Shown here piece by piece: positions 9,633 through 20,036 of a stretch of DNA of 64,000 nt. A program made the translations under genes and the position numbers. Within the stretch, counting starts at the first letter, position 1, and every line of letters starts with the position of its first letter. Source of the DNA: Leptospira sp. WS60.C2 (GTDB lineage: Bacteria; Spirochaetota; Leptospiria; Leptospirales; Leptospiraceae); NCBI RefSeq assembly GCF_040833955.1, contig NZ_CP162133.1, positions 248,001 through 312,000 of the forward strand, in the 5' to 3' direction. A model generated the notes under the pieces. That model was not told the origin of the DNA. It searched no databases and was given only the letters and a program-made list of their open reading frames with translations.

Positions 9633-10421
9633 GTGTTAGAATTTAAAAATGTGTTTAAATCATTTCACAATGAAGAAGAAACAATTGATGTGTTGAAAAA
9701 TATTTCATTTCGCATGGAAACTGGTGAATTTGTAGCGATTATCGGCCCTTCTGGTTCCGGTAAATCCACTCTTCTCGGGGTTGCGGCAGGGCTTGACAAA
9801 CCAGATTCGGGTGTTGTATCACTCGATGGAATTGATCTCACCAAACAAAACGAATCAAAACTTGCAGACATCCGTGCTGATCAAATCGGTTTTATCTTTC
9901 AAAACTTTCAATTATTACCTGGACTCAATGCGATCGAGAATGTAGGGATTCCTTTGTACTTAAAATCATCACTCTCGGAGAAAGAAATTTTAGCAAAAGC
10001 AGAATCCATTTTAGAATCTGTGGCGATGTCTCATCGTGCGACTCATTTCCCAAAACAACTGTCAGGTGGAGAAGAACAAAGAATTGCCATCGCGCGGAGT
10101 TTTGTAAATGATCCCAAGATTATTTTTGCTGATGAACCAACGGCAAATTTAGATTATAAAAATAGCCAAACCATTTTAGATCTTTTGTTATATCGTAACA
10201 AAAAACAAGGAACAACTCTTGTTGTGGTGACACATGATCCAGATGTAGCAAAACTTGCGGACAGAGTGTTAGAGATGAAAGATGGAGAAATCATATCGGA
10301 TTCTAAGAACAAGAAGTCTGCGTCCACTGCAAAGAAAAGCTCCCAATCCAAGTCTTCTTCGCAAAAAACATCCACCAAACCAAAACAGACGAGTCAAGGA
10401 AAGAAGAAGGTGAGTCGATGA
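9633..10421 (+). CDS. ABC transporter ATP-binding protein, LolD/YbbA type
   Basis: ATPase subunit of a MacB/LolCDE/YbbA-class exporter or lipid/lipoprotein extractor. Walker A GPSGSGKST is at about residues 38-46, the Q-loop at IFQNFQ, signature LSGGEEQ at about 143-149, Walker B IIFADEP at about 163-169, and the H-loop in VVTHDPD. The first 220 residues are a standard domain. A Ser/Lys-rich tail of about 40 residues follows and is unusual for the family. The start is GTG, with GGGGG about 10 bases upstream. The gene overlaps the permease by 4 bases (ATGA), so the two form one transporter. Confidence 0.92.
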   Translation: MLEFKNVFKSFHNEEETIDVLKNISFRMETGEFVAIIGPSGSGKSTLLGVAAGLDKPDSGVVSLDGIDLTKQNESKLADIRADQIGFIFQNFQLLPGLNAIENVGIPLYLKSSLSEKEILAKAESILESVAMSHRATHFPKQLSGGEEQRIAIARSFVNDPKIIFADEPTANLDYKNSQTILDLLLYRNKKQGTTLVVVTHDPDVAKLADRVLEMKDGEIISDSKNKKSASTAKKSSQSKSSSQKTSTKPKQTSQGKKKVSR

Positions 10422-12961
10422 AGGCGTCTCTATTTCGATTTTATCTGAAACGAGAGCTTTTCTCTAGATTTCGGTATTCATTACTGATTGTTGTCTCGAT
10501 CACGCTGGGTGTGGGGTCTGTCATTGGGATCCATTCCTATAAAGACAATACGGCAAATGCCATCAAAAAAGAGGCAAAATCCATTATGGGAGCCGATCTT
10601 GCCTTACAATCCCCCCAAGAAATCACGGACTCAGGGGAAAGATTGATCCAAACGCACTTACCAAAAGGTGCAAAAACCAGTGCTTCCATTCAATTTTTGT
10701 CCATGATTTCCAATGAATCGGGTTCCGAAAATTCTCTCAGTTTTATCAAAGGGATCGAAATAAATTATCCCTTTTATGGAGAAATGAAAACCGAGCCAGA
10801 GAATGCGTATTCCAATCTGAAGCCAAACCAAGTACTCTTAGATCCCACACTTGTGGAGAACTTAAAATTAAAACTTGGTGATCGTGTTCGTTTAGGAGAT
10901 AGTCTTCTGGAAGTGGCAGGTGTGATTCTCAAAGAGCCAGGCGCTGTTGGTTCCTTTGTAGGTTCGGCTCCAGGTTCTATCATTCGAAAAGAAACGGCGA
11001 TTCAATCAGGTCTTGTGCAACGAGGCAGTCGCATTCGTTATACGGTCTATTTACAATTTCCAGAAACCATTGATAGTTTGGCTTGGAAAGACAATGAGTT
11101 TGCTTCCTTTATCAAGGAAGATCTAACGATTTATCATAACACTGAAGTCAATTCTGGATCCCAACAATTCATCAAAAACACCTTTGATTATATGGCACTC
11201 TTAGCTCTCGCTGGATTTTTTCTGGGAGCTATTTCTGTGTATACGGCAGTTCGCACTCGTTTACTCGAAAAACGAAATGAAATTGCCATTCTTATGTGTC
11301 TTGGTGCCAAACCCAATGTGATTCTTTTGTTAGTATTTTCGGAAATACTAATTTTATCCGTATTAGGGACTGTGTTTGGACTCGCACTTGGGTCAATCAT
11401 TCAAAGGTTATTACCTGATATCAGTGGAATCATGACCATAGGGGAACAGAGTGTCCTTGGGCTTTCCTTTTCTTCCTTTTTGTGGAGTGTTGTTTTGGGG
11501 GTGGTATTGCCACTTCTCATTTCCATTCCACTTGTGCTTGAAACAAGATCCGTAAAACCGTTAGCGGCACTGAAAGAAGTTGAATCACAAACGAGTGGAA
11601 CATTTTCTTCGTCCTATTGGCAATTGGGAAGTTTTGTTTTGATTTACATTCTCTTTACAAGTCTTGCCATTTTAGAAACAGAAAGTATCTTTAAGGGAAT
11701 CCTTTTCACACTTGTTTTGTTAATGTTACCACTCCTTGTTTACGGATTGTATATTCTTTTGGGAACCTTTCTTCAGAAAATAGCAAAACTGGGTTGGTTA
11801 TCGAAGGAATGGAGCCTTGTAACCAAAAAAGTCACGCGTAAATCGGGTGCCCTTCGCCTTTCGATCATTGGACTTGGATCAGCACTCTTTATTCTCACAC
11901 TCTCTCTCATCTTACAAGAAAGTTTACTGGAGTTAAGTGGGGCAAGAGAAATCGAACGACGCCCCAACATGTTCCTTCTCGATATTCGAGAAACACAAAA
12001 GGATGGCTTACTGGAAACCATCGCTAAGTTCCCTGTGGAAAAACAATATGTGGCTCCTGTGATTGGGGCACGTTTATCCAAGGTGAATGGCGAACCTGTT
12101 AAAAAAGAAGATACAATCAAAAATGCAATGGATCGTAATTGGCGAGCTACGGCGAGAACCAGAGAATACTTTTTATCTTACCGTGATTCTTTGTATGACA
12201 CAGAAGAAGTGACCAAAGGCAGTTGGTGGAGAGAATCAAGCCAAAATGAAATCTCGGTCGAACGAGATTTTTCTACCTATTTACAAGCGAGTGTTGGAGA
12301 TGAACTCACCTTTAATGTGCAAGGGCGAGAAGTCTCTGGAAAAATCACCAACCTTCGTTCAGTGAACTGGGCGGACATGAAACCAAACTTTGTAGTTTTA
12401 TTTTCGCGAGGGATTTTGGAAAAAGCACCTCGGTTTTACATCGTTTCCCTTCTCATTGACGAGAGCGAAAACCGATACCAATTACAAAAACAAGTGGTGA
12501 ATCGATTTCCGAATATCACTGTGATTGATACAGAAAAAACAATCCAAGCCTTTATGGGAATTTTAGAGAAAGTCACACAGATGATGGCACTGATGACAAT
12601 GTTTATCCTTGCGGCTTCTTTTGTTCTTGTGTTTACCACACTTTACGCAAGCCAATCCGAACGAAAACGAGAGTTTGCACTGTTGCGAGTCATCGGAGCA
12701 AACAGTCGTTTTATGGGTAAACATTTTTTACGAGAGGCCATGCTTGTTTCTGTGATTTCTTTTTTCCTTGGACTTGTGTATGCAGTGGTTTCCAACGAAG
12801 TCCTCAATCGTTCCGTATTAGAATTACGCAGTGTATATCCCTATGGACAACTGAGTGTGGTGTTTCTTGGAATTTGTTTTGTGACGGTGACTTTGTATAC
12901 GTTAGGACTCTTTAGTTTCTTTCGTATGCCAACAAAGACAGTCCTGAAAGAAATTAAATAG
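10418..12961 (+). CDS. FtsX-like ABC transporter permease, YbbP type
   Basis: Membrane partner of the preceding ATPase. This 847-residue protein has an N-terminal membrane segment (about 20-40), a large periplasmic domain, and then two FtsX-type bundles (about 255-380 and 700-845) separated by further membrane helices and a second periplasmic domain. This duplicated layout matches the YbbP/LolC-like permease family, which is thought to move lipids or lipoproteins out of the inner membrane without a full transport channel. No membrane-fusion partner is adjacent. The start overlaps the ATPase stop as ATGA. The substrate is unknown. Confidence 0.9.
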   Translation: MKASLFRFYLKRELFSRFRYSLLIVVSITLGVGSVIGIHSYKDNTANAIKKEAKSIMGADLALQSPQEITDSGERLIQTHLPKGAKTSASIQFLSMISNESGSENSLSFIKGIEINYPFYGEMKTEPENAYSNLKPNQVLLDPTLVENLKLKLGDRVRLGDSLLEVAGVILKEPGAVGSFVGSAPGSIIRKETAIQSGLVQRGSRIRYTVYLQFPETIDSLAWKDNEFASFIKEDLTIYHNTEVNSGSQQFIKNTFDYMALLALAGFFLGAISVYTAVRTRLLEKRNEIAILMCLGAKPNVILLLVFSEILILSVLGTVFGLALGSIIQRLLPDISGIMTIGEQSVLGLSFSSFLWSVVLGVVLPLLISIPLVLETRSVKPLAALKEVESQTSGTFSSSYWQLGSFVLIYILFTSLAILETESIFKGILFTLVLLMLPLLVYGLYILLGTFLQKIAKLGWLSKEWSLVTKKVTRKSGALRLSIIGLGSALFILTLSLILQESLLELSGAREIERRPNMFLLDIRETQKDGLLETIAKFPVEKQYVAPVIGARLSKVNGEPVKKEDTIKNAMDRNWRATARTREYFLSYRDSLYDTEEVTKGSWWRESSQNEISVERDFSTYLQASVGDELTFNVQGREVSGKITNLRSVNWADMKPNFVVLFSRGILEKAPRFYIVSLLIDESENRYQLQKQVVNRFPNITVIDTEKTIQAFMGILEKVTQMMALMTMFILAASFVLVFTTLYASQSERKREFALLRVIGANSRFMGKHFLREAMLVSVISFFLGLVYAVVSNEVLNRSVLELRSVYPYGQLSVVFLGICFVTVTLYTLGLFSFFRMPTKTVLKEIK

Positions 12962-13021
12962 AAGAAAAGCGACTCGTAATGATTTTGAAAAGGAAAGAGA
13001 TCAATGTATCCTCCAAACAAA

Positions 13022-13048
13022 AAAGCCCGGGGTTTGAAACCGGGCTTT
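13022..13048. terminator. Bidirectional intrinsic terminator
   Basis: A perfect 9-base stem (AAAGCCCGG / CCGGGCTTT) with a 9-base loop lies between two convergent genes. On the minus strand the stem is followed by a T-rich run, so it best serves fcpA; on the plus strand it is followed by TTTCT and can also end the ABC operon. Confidence 0.85.
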
Positions 13049-13073
13049 CTCATTGAAAGAGATGTATTCGGGA

Positions 13074-14203
<1,130 letters not shown>

Positions 14204-15073
14204 TTGGAGATGAATTTATCCGAAATTACTTCGATTCGAGACGGAAATCCGCAGTGTAAAACCTGTGGAGGAGTGGGCATTACCTTAGCAGAACATGTAA
14301 GGGGATCTCGTTCTGGTGCTCTTGTATTATGCCATTGTATTGGAAGTGAATGTAATACGTGTGAGGCGAAAGGTCAGCCACCTTTTATGTCTTTCGATCG
14401 AAAATTGGACAAAATGCTTCCTTGTGTTTGCCATAATGCAAGGTTTTCCCTTCGCAATTTAGAAACTTTAGTCGAAAAAGCAAACATTCCTCCTCGTTAC
14501 CGTTTCCAATTTTTATCCACAATCGACATTGGAGATACAGCAAACGATCCTGATATGTCGTTTATCATTGCTCACGACTGGGCAAACGAACTTGTTCATA
14601 AATTTAAAAATCCAGATTTCACACCACAAGGGTTTTACCTTTGGGGCGGAACAGGCTCTGGAAAAACCTTACTGGCTTGTGTCATTTTGAATGAACTCAT
14701 ATTTCGGTATGGGATCACTTGTAAGTATGCAAAGGTAAACAAAGACTTTTTGTCTGCCATTCGTGATACCTACCAATCCGATAGCGAAACGCACGGACAA
14801 GAACGTTCCATCGAACGTGAATTTGCAAACGTAGATGTACTTGTGATCGATGACTTTGGTGTGCAGAAAGAATCGGAGTTCAACAATCGTAAGTTATATG
14901 ATCTCATCGACAGTCGTTATGAACAAGAAAAACTCACTCTTCTCACATCCAATCACTCTCTTGTGGAATGGAGAGACCGTGGCCAAGGTCGCATTTACTC
15001 ACGACTGATGGAAATGACAAAAGAAATCGAATTAAAATGTCCTGATTATCGCACCAAGTTTGTGAAGAGGTAA
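14204..15073 (+). CDS. DnaC/DnaI-like helicase-loader ATPase with cysteine-rich N-terminus
   Basis: AAA+ ATPase resembling DnaC/DnaI replicative helicase loaders. Walker A GGTGSGKT is at about residues 148-155 and Walker B VLVIDDFG at about 212-219, followed by the LTSNHS sensor 1 region. The N-terminal 80 residues hold at least eight cysteines in paired motifs (CKTCGG, CHC, CNTC, CVC), which suggests zinc binding as in DnaI. TTG at 14204 is preferred because AGGAAG sits about 8 bases upstream; an ATG lies two codons later. folK starts 4 bases after its stop, so it heads a short operon with folK and panB. Confidence 0.82.
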   Translation: MEMNLSEITSIRDGNPQCKTCGGVGITLAEHVRGSRSGALVLCHCIGSECNTCEAKGQPPFMSFDRKLDKMLPCVCHNARFSLRNLETLVEKANIPPRYRFQFLSTIDIGDTANDPDMSFIIAHDWANELVHKFKNPDFTPQGFYLWGGTGSGKTLLACVILNELIFRYGITCKYAKVNKDFLSAIRDTYQSDSETHGQERSIEREFANVDVLVIDDFGVQKESEFNNRKLYDLIDSRYEQEKLTLLTSNHSLVEWRDRGQGRIYSRLMEMTKEIELKCPDYRTKFVKR

Positions 15074-15077
15074 GACC

Positions 15078-15551
15078 ATGAAGTATTCCAATATTGCCTT
15101 TCTGTCCTTAGGATCCAACATCGGAGACAGGCACCATTTTATGGACCAGGCAATTTGGGAAATCTCCACATTACCTGAGTTACAGATTTTAAAACAATCC
15201 GAACGATTGGAAACCGCACCGTTAGAAAACACAAACCAACCTTATTTTTTAAACCAAATCCTCAAGGTAATGGTTTCTTCTGCTTTCACACTTCCTTGTT
15301 TACTTGATTCACTCCAAGGCATCGAAGATAAATTGGGACGCAAACGTAGGTCTTGGAAAGGACCACGTGAAATTGACATCGACATTCTCACCTATGAGGC
15401 TGTTGTGATGAAAACAGATTTTTTACATTTACCTCACCATTCCCTCTACTCTAGACCTTTCATCAAACAATTGTTAACAGATATGGGTGAAATTTGTGTA
15501 TATGCCCTTTTTTCGGAACTAAACCATGAAAAACATTATTCTACAGTATAA
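15078..15551 (+). CDS. folK: 2-amino-4-hydroxy-6-hydroxymethyldihydropteridine pyrophosphokinase
   Basis: Transfers pyrophosphate from ATP to hydroxymethyl-dihydropterin in folate synthesis. It shows the N-terminal FLSLGSNIGDR motif and the ATP/pterin-binding segment KGPREIDIDIL (about residues 93-103), followed by LPHHSLYSRPF. Length (157) is typical. It begins 4 bases after the DnaC-like gene and overlaps panB by 26 bases. Its C-terminal 8 or so codons therefore run inside panB, and translational coupling is likely. Confidence 0.93.
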   Translation: MKYSNIAFLSLGSNIGDRHHFMDQAIWEISTLPELQILKQSERLETAPLENTNQPYFLNQILKVMVSSAFTLPCLLDSLQGIEDKLGRKRRSWKGPREIDIDILTYEAVVMKTDFLHLPHHSLYSRPFIKQLLTDMGEICVYALFSELNHEKHYSTV

Positions 15552-16332
15552 AAAGAAATACGATGCGGGGGAACCGATCTCTGTCATCACCTGTTATGAT
15601 TATACTTTTGCGACCCTTTTCAATCGTACAGATGTGGATTGCCTTCTTGTAGGTGATTCTCTTGGGATGGTCATCCAAGGAAACCATTCGACTCTCCCTG
15701 TCACACTGGATGAGATCATTTACCACACGAAAGCGGTTTGCAAAGGGGCTCCGGACAAAACCATCATCGCCGATTTGCCATTTTTATCCTACCAAACCTC
15801 CATCGAAGAGGGAATTCGTTCTGCGGGACGAGTTTTAAAGGAAACCAACGCTTCCTGTGTGAAACTGGAAGGGGACTCCGACTTCATCATTGAACTCACA
15901 AAACGAATGACCGAATCTGGGATTCCTGTGTTTGCACATCTCGGACTCACTCCCCAATCGGTGCATACCCTTGGTGGACACCGTGTCCAAGGGAAAACGG
16001 AAGCGGCCCGTCAAAAAATGATTCGCAAATCCAGAGAACTTGCAGAGGCAGGTGCCTTTGCTTTGTTACTCGAAATGGTGCCAGAATCTCTCGGAAAAGA
16101 AATCACAGAAGCGATTCGAATCCCTACCATTGGAATTGGAGCTGGAAAGTATACCTCTGGCCAAGTGCTTGTCATGCAAGACCTACTTGGTCTCAATGAA
16201 GACTTTCATCCGAAGTTTTTAAAGAAGTTTGGGAACTTAAGTGGGGCCGTGAAAGAAGCAGTGAATGCCTATCACAACGAAGTGACAAAAAGAGAGTATC
16301 CTTCCGAAGCCCATGTGTTTTTAGATTCATAA
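15526..16332 (+). CDS. panB: 3-methyl-2-oxobutanoate hydroxymethyltransferase
   Basis: First committed step of pantothenate and CoA synthesis: ketoisovalerate plus methylene-tetrahydrofolate gives ketopantoate. Classic motifs are present: ITCYDYTFA, LVGDSLGMV, the IIADLPFLSY segment, VKLEG, HLGLTPQS and IPTIGIGAG. Length (268) is normal. The ATG lies inside the end of folK (26-base overlap). The pairing is sensible because PanB uses a folate cofactor. No terminator is obvious in the 46-base gap to the convergent DAHP synthase gene. Confidence 0.96.
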   Translation: MKNIILQYKKKYDAGEPISVITCYDYTFATLFNRTDVDCLLVGDSLGMVIQGNHSTLPVTLDEIIYHTKAVCKGAPDKTIIADLPFLSYQTSIEEGIRSAGRVLKETNASCVKLEGDSDFIIELTKRMTESGIPVFAHLGLTPQSVHTLGGHRVQGKTEAARQKMIRKSRELAEAGAFALLLEMVPESLGKEITEAIRIPTIGIGAGKYTSGQVLVMQDLLGLNEDFHPKFLKKFGNLSGAVKEAVNAYHNEVTKREYPSEAHVFLDS

Positions 16333-16378
16333 TCACCAAAAACATCCACAAACCTCGGAACGATTTGATTAGGCCGTC

Positions 16379-17428
16379 TTACTTACGTTTGTTTGCTGCC
16401 TCAGCGAGTTTTTCTAGCATAGGAACCGTTGTTTCCCAAGACACACAAGCATCTGTAATAGACTGCCCATAGGTCAATGGTTTGGCATCGATCGATTGGT
16501 TTCCTTCTTTTAAGTGGCTTTCAATCATCACACCAAGGATGTATTTGCTTCCTTTGGCAAATTGTTCCGCAACAGATTCCACTACGCCTGGTTGTTTGCG
16601 AAAGTCTTTTTGGCTATTTCCATGTGAACAGTCTACCATCACTTTTGGTGGAAGGCCTGCTTTTTCAATTTGGGCACCTACTTCATTTACAGACGCCTCA
16701 TCAAAGTTAGGTCCTTTGTTTCCTCCACGTAAGATCACATGGGTATCTTGGTTGCCCGATGTACGAAAAATGGCAGTATTCCCTTGGTTTGTGACCGAAA
16801 GGAAATGGTGGCTTGAGCTAGCAGAGCGAATCGCATCAATCGCAATTTGAACGTTTCCATCCGTGCCGTTTTTGAATCCAATGGGTGCTGAGAGTCCCGA
16901 CGCAAGTTCACGGTGGACTTGGCTTTCTGTCGTTCTTGCACCAATAGCACCCCAAGCCACAAGGTCAGCAATGTATTGTGGGGAGATCACATCTAAAAAT
17001 TCGGTTCCGCAAGGAATTCCCATTTTATTGAGATCGAGTAAAAGTTTACGAGCGAGTTGTAACCCTTTGTTGATATGAAAAGAGCCATCCAAATCTGGAT
17101 CGTTGATGAGTCCCTTCCAACCAACTGTCGTTCTTGGTTTTTCAAAATACACTCTCATCACAATGAGAAGTTCTTTTTCAAACTCTTTGATTTTCGGTTT
17201 TAACTTTTCTGCATATTCCATCACGGCATTTATATCGTGAACAGAACAAGGGCCGACGACCACTAACATACGTTTGTCGTCTTTGCCGTGAATGATGTCT
17301 GAAATTTGACTTCTAGTTTTGACAACTACCTCGGATGCCTCATCTGTTAATGGGAGTTCTTCTATGATCACCGAAGGTGGGATGAGATTGTGTTGTTCTA
17401 AGATTCTTAAATTGGCTGTTGGTTTCAT
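16379..17428 (-). CDS. aroG: 3-deoxy-7-phosphoheptulonate (DAHP) synthase, class I
   Basis: Condenses phosphoenolpyruvate and erythrose-4-phosphate, the first step of the shikimate pathway. Diagnostic segments are VVVGPCSVHD (about residues 55-64), RVYFEKPRTTVGWKGL, GARTTESQVHRELASG, GFKNGTDG and VDCSHGNSQK. Length (349) fits the AroF/G/H group; which feedback class it belongs to cannot be told here. It starts 2 bases after the rhodanese gene on the same strand, in an apparent operon with that gene and the ABC-F protein. Confidence 0.95.
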   Translation of the reverse strand: MKPTANLRILEQHNLIPPSVIIEELPLTDEASEVVVKTRSQISDIIHGKDDKRMLVVVGPCSVHDINAVMEYAEKLKPKIKEFEKELLIVMRVYFEKPRTTVGWKGLINDPDLDGSFHINKGLQLARKLLLDLNKMGIPCGTEFLDVISPQYIADLVAWGAIGARTTESQVHRELASGLSAPIGFKNGTDGNVQIAIDAIRSASSSHHFLSVTNQGNTAIFRTSGNQDTHVILRGGNKGPNFDEASVNEVGAQIEKAGLPPKVMVDCSHGNSQKDFRKQPGVVESVAEQFAKGSKYILGVMIESHLKEGNQSIDAKPLTYGQSITDACVSWETTVPMLEKLAEAANKRK

Positions 17429-17430
17429 AA

Positions 17431-17772
17431 TTAATACTTTTGCATACTTGGGTCAACGAGGTCTGAATAAGCGAGGATTCCACCAGCGACGTTTTTATAG
17501 GATTTGAATCCTGCTTGGGCTAAAATTCCACATGCCATACCTGATCTTCCACCAGAACGGCAATAGACCAAAATTTCTTTGTCGATTTGGTTTTTTAATT
17601 CATCAATCCGAGCCGCAAGTTCACTGACTGGAATGAGTTTGTCTGTACCTGGAACGAGTGCAATTTGTTGTTCGTTTGGATTTCGCACATCCAAAACAAA
17701 AAAATCATCCTTTCCTTCCGCTCTTGCATCCAGACGTTTTTTAAAACTGACTACATCGATTTCTGGTACCAT
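17431..17772 (-). CDS. Single-domain rhodanese-like protein
   Basis: A 113-residue sulfurtransferase-type domain. The active-site loop is CRSGGRSG, with the nucleophilic cysteine present, so it is likely active in persulfide transfer, and LDVRNPNE is the usual rhodanese N-terminal signature. The ATG at 17770-17772 is chosen because it overlaps the ABC-F stop codon in a TAATG junction; a longer upstream frame would run inside the ABC-F gene. It sits 2 bases before the DAHP synthase gene. Substrate unknown. Confidence 0.87.
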   Translation of the reverse strand: MVPEIDVVSFKKRLDARAEGKDDFFVLDVRNPNEQQIALVPGTDKLIPVSELAARIDELKNQIDKEILVYCRSGGRSGMACGILAQAGFKSYKNVAGGILAYSDLVDPSMQKY

Positions 17773-19715
17773 TATGTGACTCCGCCCATTTCCTCTAGTT
17801 CTATTGTTGCTTCTTCCCAACGTTTGGTTAGGAGAGCGATTTCTCTTTTAATATCGTTATAAGTGTCCATTTCCAACTGAAAACTTCTGTTTTTAAAGAA
17901 CTCTGGATCTTGTAAAAGTTCTTCTTTGTCTTTTTTGTTTTTTTCCAGTCTTTCTATTTGGACTTCCAAATCGGAAATTTCTTTTTCCAATTTTTTCCGT
18001 TTGTTTTTACTCGCCTGGGGATTCGGCTTTTTTTCTTCAGATTTAGGTTTTCTGGACAATGGGTCCTTCGCGTTTGTACCCAATTCGTCTTCTTTGTGGA
18101 ATTTGAGGTAATCGTCAAAACTACAATTGAGGTTTTGTAATTCTCCACCTGAAAGTTGGAAGGTGCGGTTACAGAGTCCCTTCATAAAATCAGGGTCGTG
18201 GCTGATGATGAGTAGGCTTCCTGGAAAATCGATGAGAGCACGTTTGATGGCTTCTCGGATCACAATGTCCAGGTGGTTTGTGGGTTCGTCGAGAAACAAA
18301 CAATTGGATGGATGATTGACAAGAAGTGCCAAACGAAGGCGACTTTGTTCCCCACCTGATAAGTGTTTTACGGACTTAAAAACTCCGTCCCCAGGAAAAG
18401 CAAAATGGCCAAGCAGAGTCCTTGCTTTTTCTTCGTTCAGTTCGGGGTATTTTTTTAAGACAGTTTCGACCAAGTTCAGTGATTCATCCAAATCCTCGCC
18501 GTGGGTTTGGGAAAAATAACCAAGTTTGGTTTTGGGACCGTAATACAATTTACCAGAATCGAGTTTGTGTTGTTCCAACAAACATCGCATGAGGGTTGAT
18601 TTCCCCGCTCCATTGGGACCTACGAGTGCCACTTTGTCGCCAGCAGAAATTTCGATCTCTGCATTTTCAAATATCGTCTTTTTTTCTCCTGTGTTCCGAT
18701 CTGGATACGAAAAGGAAGCATGTTCTAATCGTAGAATGATATTACTGGAAGGAACAAATTGGAATTGGTAGTCTGGTTTTTGGTTCCAGAAACTTTCTTC
18801 AGGATTGTCGACTTTGTCCCGTTTTTCCAGGCGTTTGATGACAGACTGCACTTGCCTTGCCTTTGTGGCCTGGGCACGGAAACGTTCTACCCATTCCATA
18901 CGGGATTTTAAATACGATTCTTCTTTTTCGAATTGGACTTTTAGTTTTTCTTGGATTTCGTTTTTGGCTTCAAAAAACTCTTCCAAACTTCCTTGGAATT
19001 CAAAGGTTCCATGTGGATTGATTTCAATAATGGTATCAACCGTTTGGTTTAAAAATTCAGGATCGTGTGTGACAAGGACAAAGGCTTGGTTTTGAGATAC
19101 CAAATAATCGGCCAACCAAGATTTGGTTTTGTCATCCAAATGGTTTGTTGGTTCATCAAGTAATAATAAATTGTGTGGATTGAGTAAGGCAATGGCAAGA
19201 CCAATCCTATGGTGGTAACCTGGGGAAAACTCTTTTGTTTTCCTTGTGAAATCTGTAGTGGCAAATCCAAGTCCCGAAAGGATTTTTTTTGCCCGAGCTT
19301 CTAGACCGTGTAAGTCGTGTAAGTGGGCAAATTCCTCCAATTCACTTTGTTCATGGAGTAATGTTTCAAATTGGGGATCTTCGTGGTCAGTGGTTTCAAA
19401 CTTGGCTTCGATGGCCTTTCGTTTGGTATCATATTCCGCATACAATTTGTTTTCATCGAGAACCGTTTCAATGACGGATGTCTCCGGATCGAACTCAGGA
19501 ATCTGTTGGAAGAGAGATAAAACGGTATGTTTGGAGCGAACCACTTCCCCCGACTCTGGTTTTAGTTTCCCTGCGGCCATTTGGAAGAGTGTGGTTTTGC
19601 CTGATCCGTTCGGACCTACGAGGGCAACACGACAACCAGGTTTGATGTGCCAGCTAAAACCCTCAAAGAGAACTTTGGGGCCAAAATGTTGGTGGATTTG
19701 GATGAATTGGATCAA
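17772..19715 (-). CDS. ABC-F family ATPase (Uup/EttA-like)
   Basis: Soluble protein with two tandem ABC domains and no membrane segments, typical of ABC-F translation factors that act on the ribosome. The first Walker A is GPNGSGKTT (about residues 34-42) and the second is GPNGAGKST. Both Walker B sites read LLDEPTNHLD or FLDEPTNHLD. A charged interdomain linker (about 225-300) and a C-terminal coiled coil (about 555-645) are visible, as in Uup. The first signature is altered to FSPGYHHR instead of LSGG, while the second (LSGGEQSR) is intact. It is the first gene of the unit with the rhodanese and DAHP synthase. Confidence 0.9.
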   Translation of the reverse strand: MIQFIQIHQHFGPKVLFEGFSWHIKPGCRVALVGPNGSGKTTLFQMAAGKLKPESGEVVRSKHTVLSLFQQIPEFDPETSVIETVLDENKLYAEYDTKRKAIEAKFETTDHEDPQFETLLHEQSELEEFAHLHDLHGLEARAKKILSGLGFATTDFTRKTKEFSPGYHHRIGLAIALLNPHNLLLLDEPTNHLDDKTKSWLADYLVSQNQAFVLVTHDPEFLNQTVDTIIEINPHGTFEFQGSLEEFFEAKNEIQEKLKVQFEKEESYLKSRMEWVERFRAQATKARQVQSVIKRLEKRDKVDNPEESFWNQKPDYQFQFVPSSNIILRLEHASFSYPDRNTGEKKTIFENAEIEISAGDKVALVGPNGAGKSTLMRCLLEQHKLDSGKLYYGPKTKLGYFSQTHGEDLDESLNLVETVLKKYPELNEEKARTLLGHFAFPGDGVFKSVKHLSGGEQSRLRLALLVNHPSNCLFLDEPTNHLDIVIREAIKRALIDFPGSLLIISHDPDFMKGLCNRTFQLSGGELQNLNCSFDDYLKFHKEDELGTNAKDPLSRKPKSEEKKPNPQASKNKRKKLEKEISDLEVQIERLEKNKKDKEELLQDPEFFKNRSFQLEMDTYNDIKREIALLTKRWEEATIELEEMGGVT

Positions 19716-19764
19716 GGGGTGTGAAAACCCGCCAAAACGGCGGGGAATTTAGGAGGGACTAACC

Positions 19765-19926
19765 TTATTTCTTGGCTAGGAGTTCCTCTTTTCTTTCACG
19801 AAGGTGTTTCACATAAAGGCTTGATTCACCGTTCATGGTTTCAACAGACTTTTTGATTGCCGCGTCAATTTCGGCAATTGTCATTTTCGCGATTTTTTTG
19901 TTCTTCTTTTCTTTTTCTTCTGACAT
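19765..19926 (-). CDS. Small charged hypothetical protein (53 aa)
   Basis: A short reading frame with ATG at 19924-19926 and a strong GGGG ribosome site about 9 bases upstream. The product begins MSEEKEKKNKKIAKMTIAEI and ends ELLAKK; it is rich in Lys and Glu and probably helical. It lies 49 bases upstream of the ABC-F gene on the same strand. I do not recognise it. The good ribosome site and coherent amphipathic sequence make it a likely real gene. Confidence 0.6.
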   Translation of the reverse strand: MSEEKEKKNKKIAKMTIAEIDAAIKKSVETMNGESSLYVKHLRERKEELLAKK

Positions 19927-20036
19927 GGAAGTTTTCCCCTTTTAGGTACGTCACTGAGATTCTTCCAGAGTTTCCGTTAGATAGGAGAGGGCAAGAAAAA
20001 TAAGACAAAAATAAGGACAACTGCCAAACTGACCGC

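Noticed and set aside
19246..19752. 168-codon plus-strand frame antisense to the ABC-F gene
   Set aside because: Shadow of the first ABC domain, and it reads across the gene's start.
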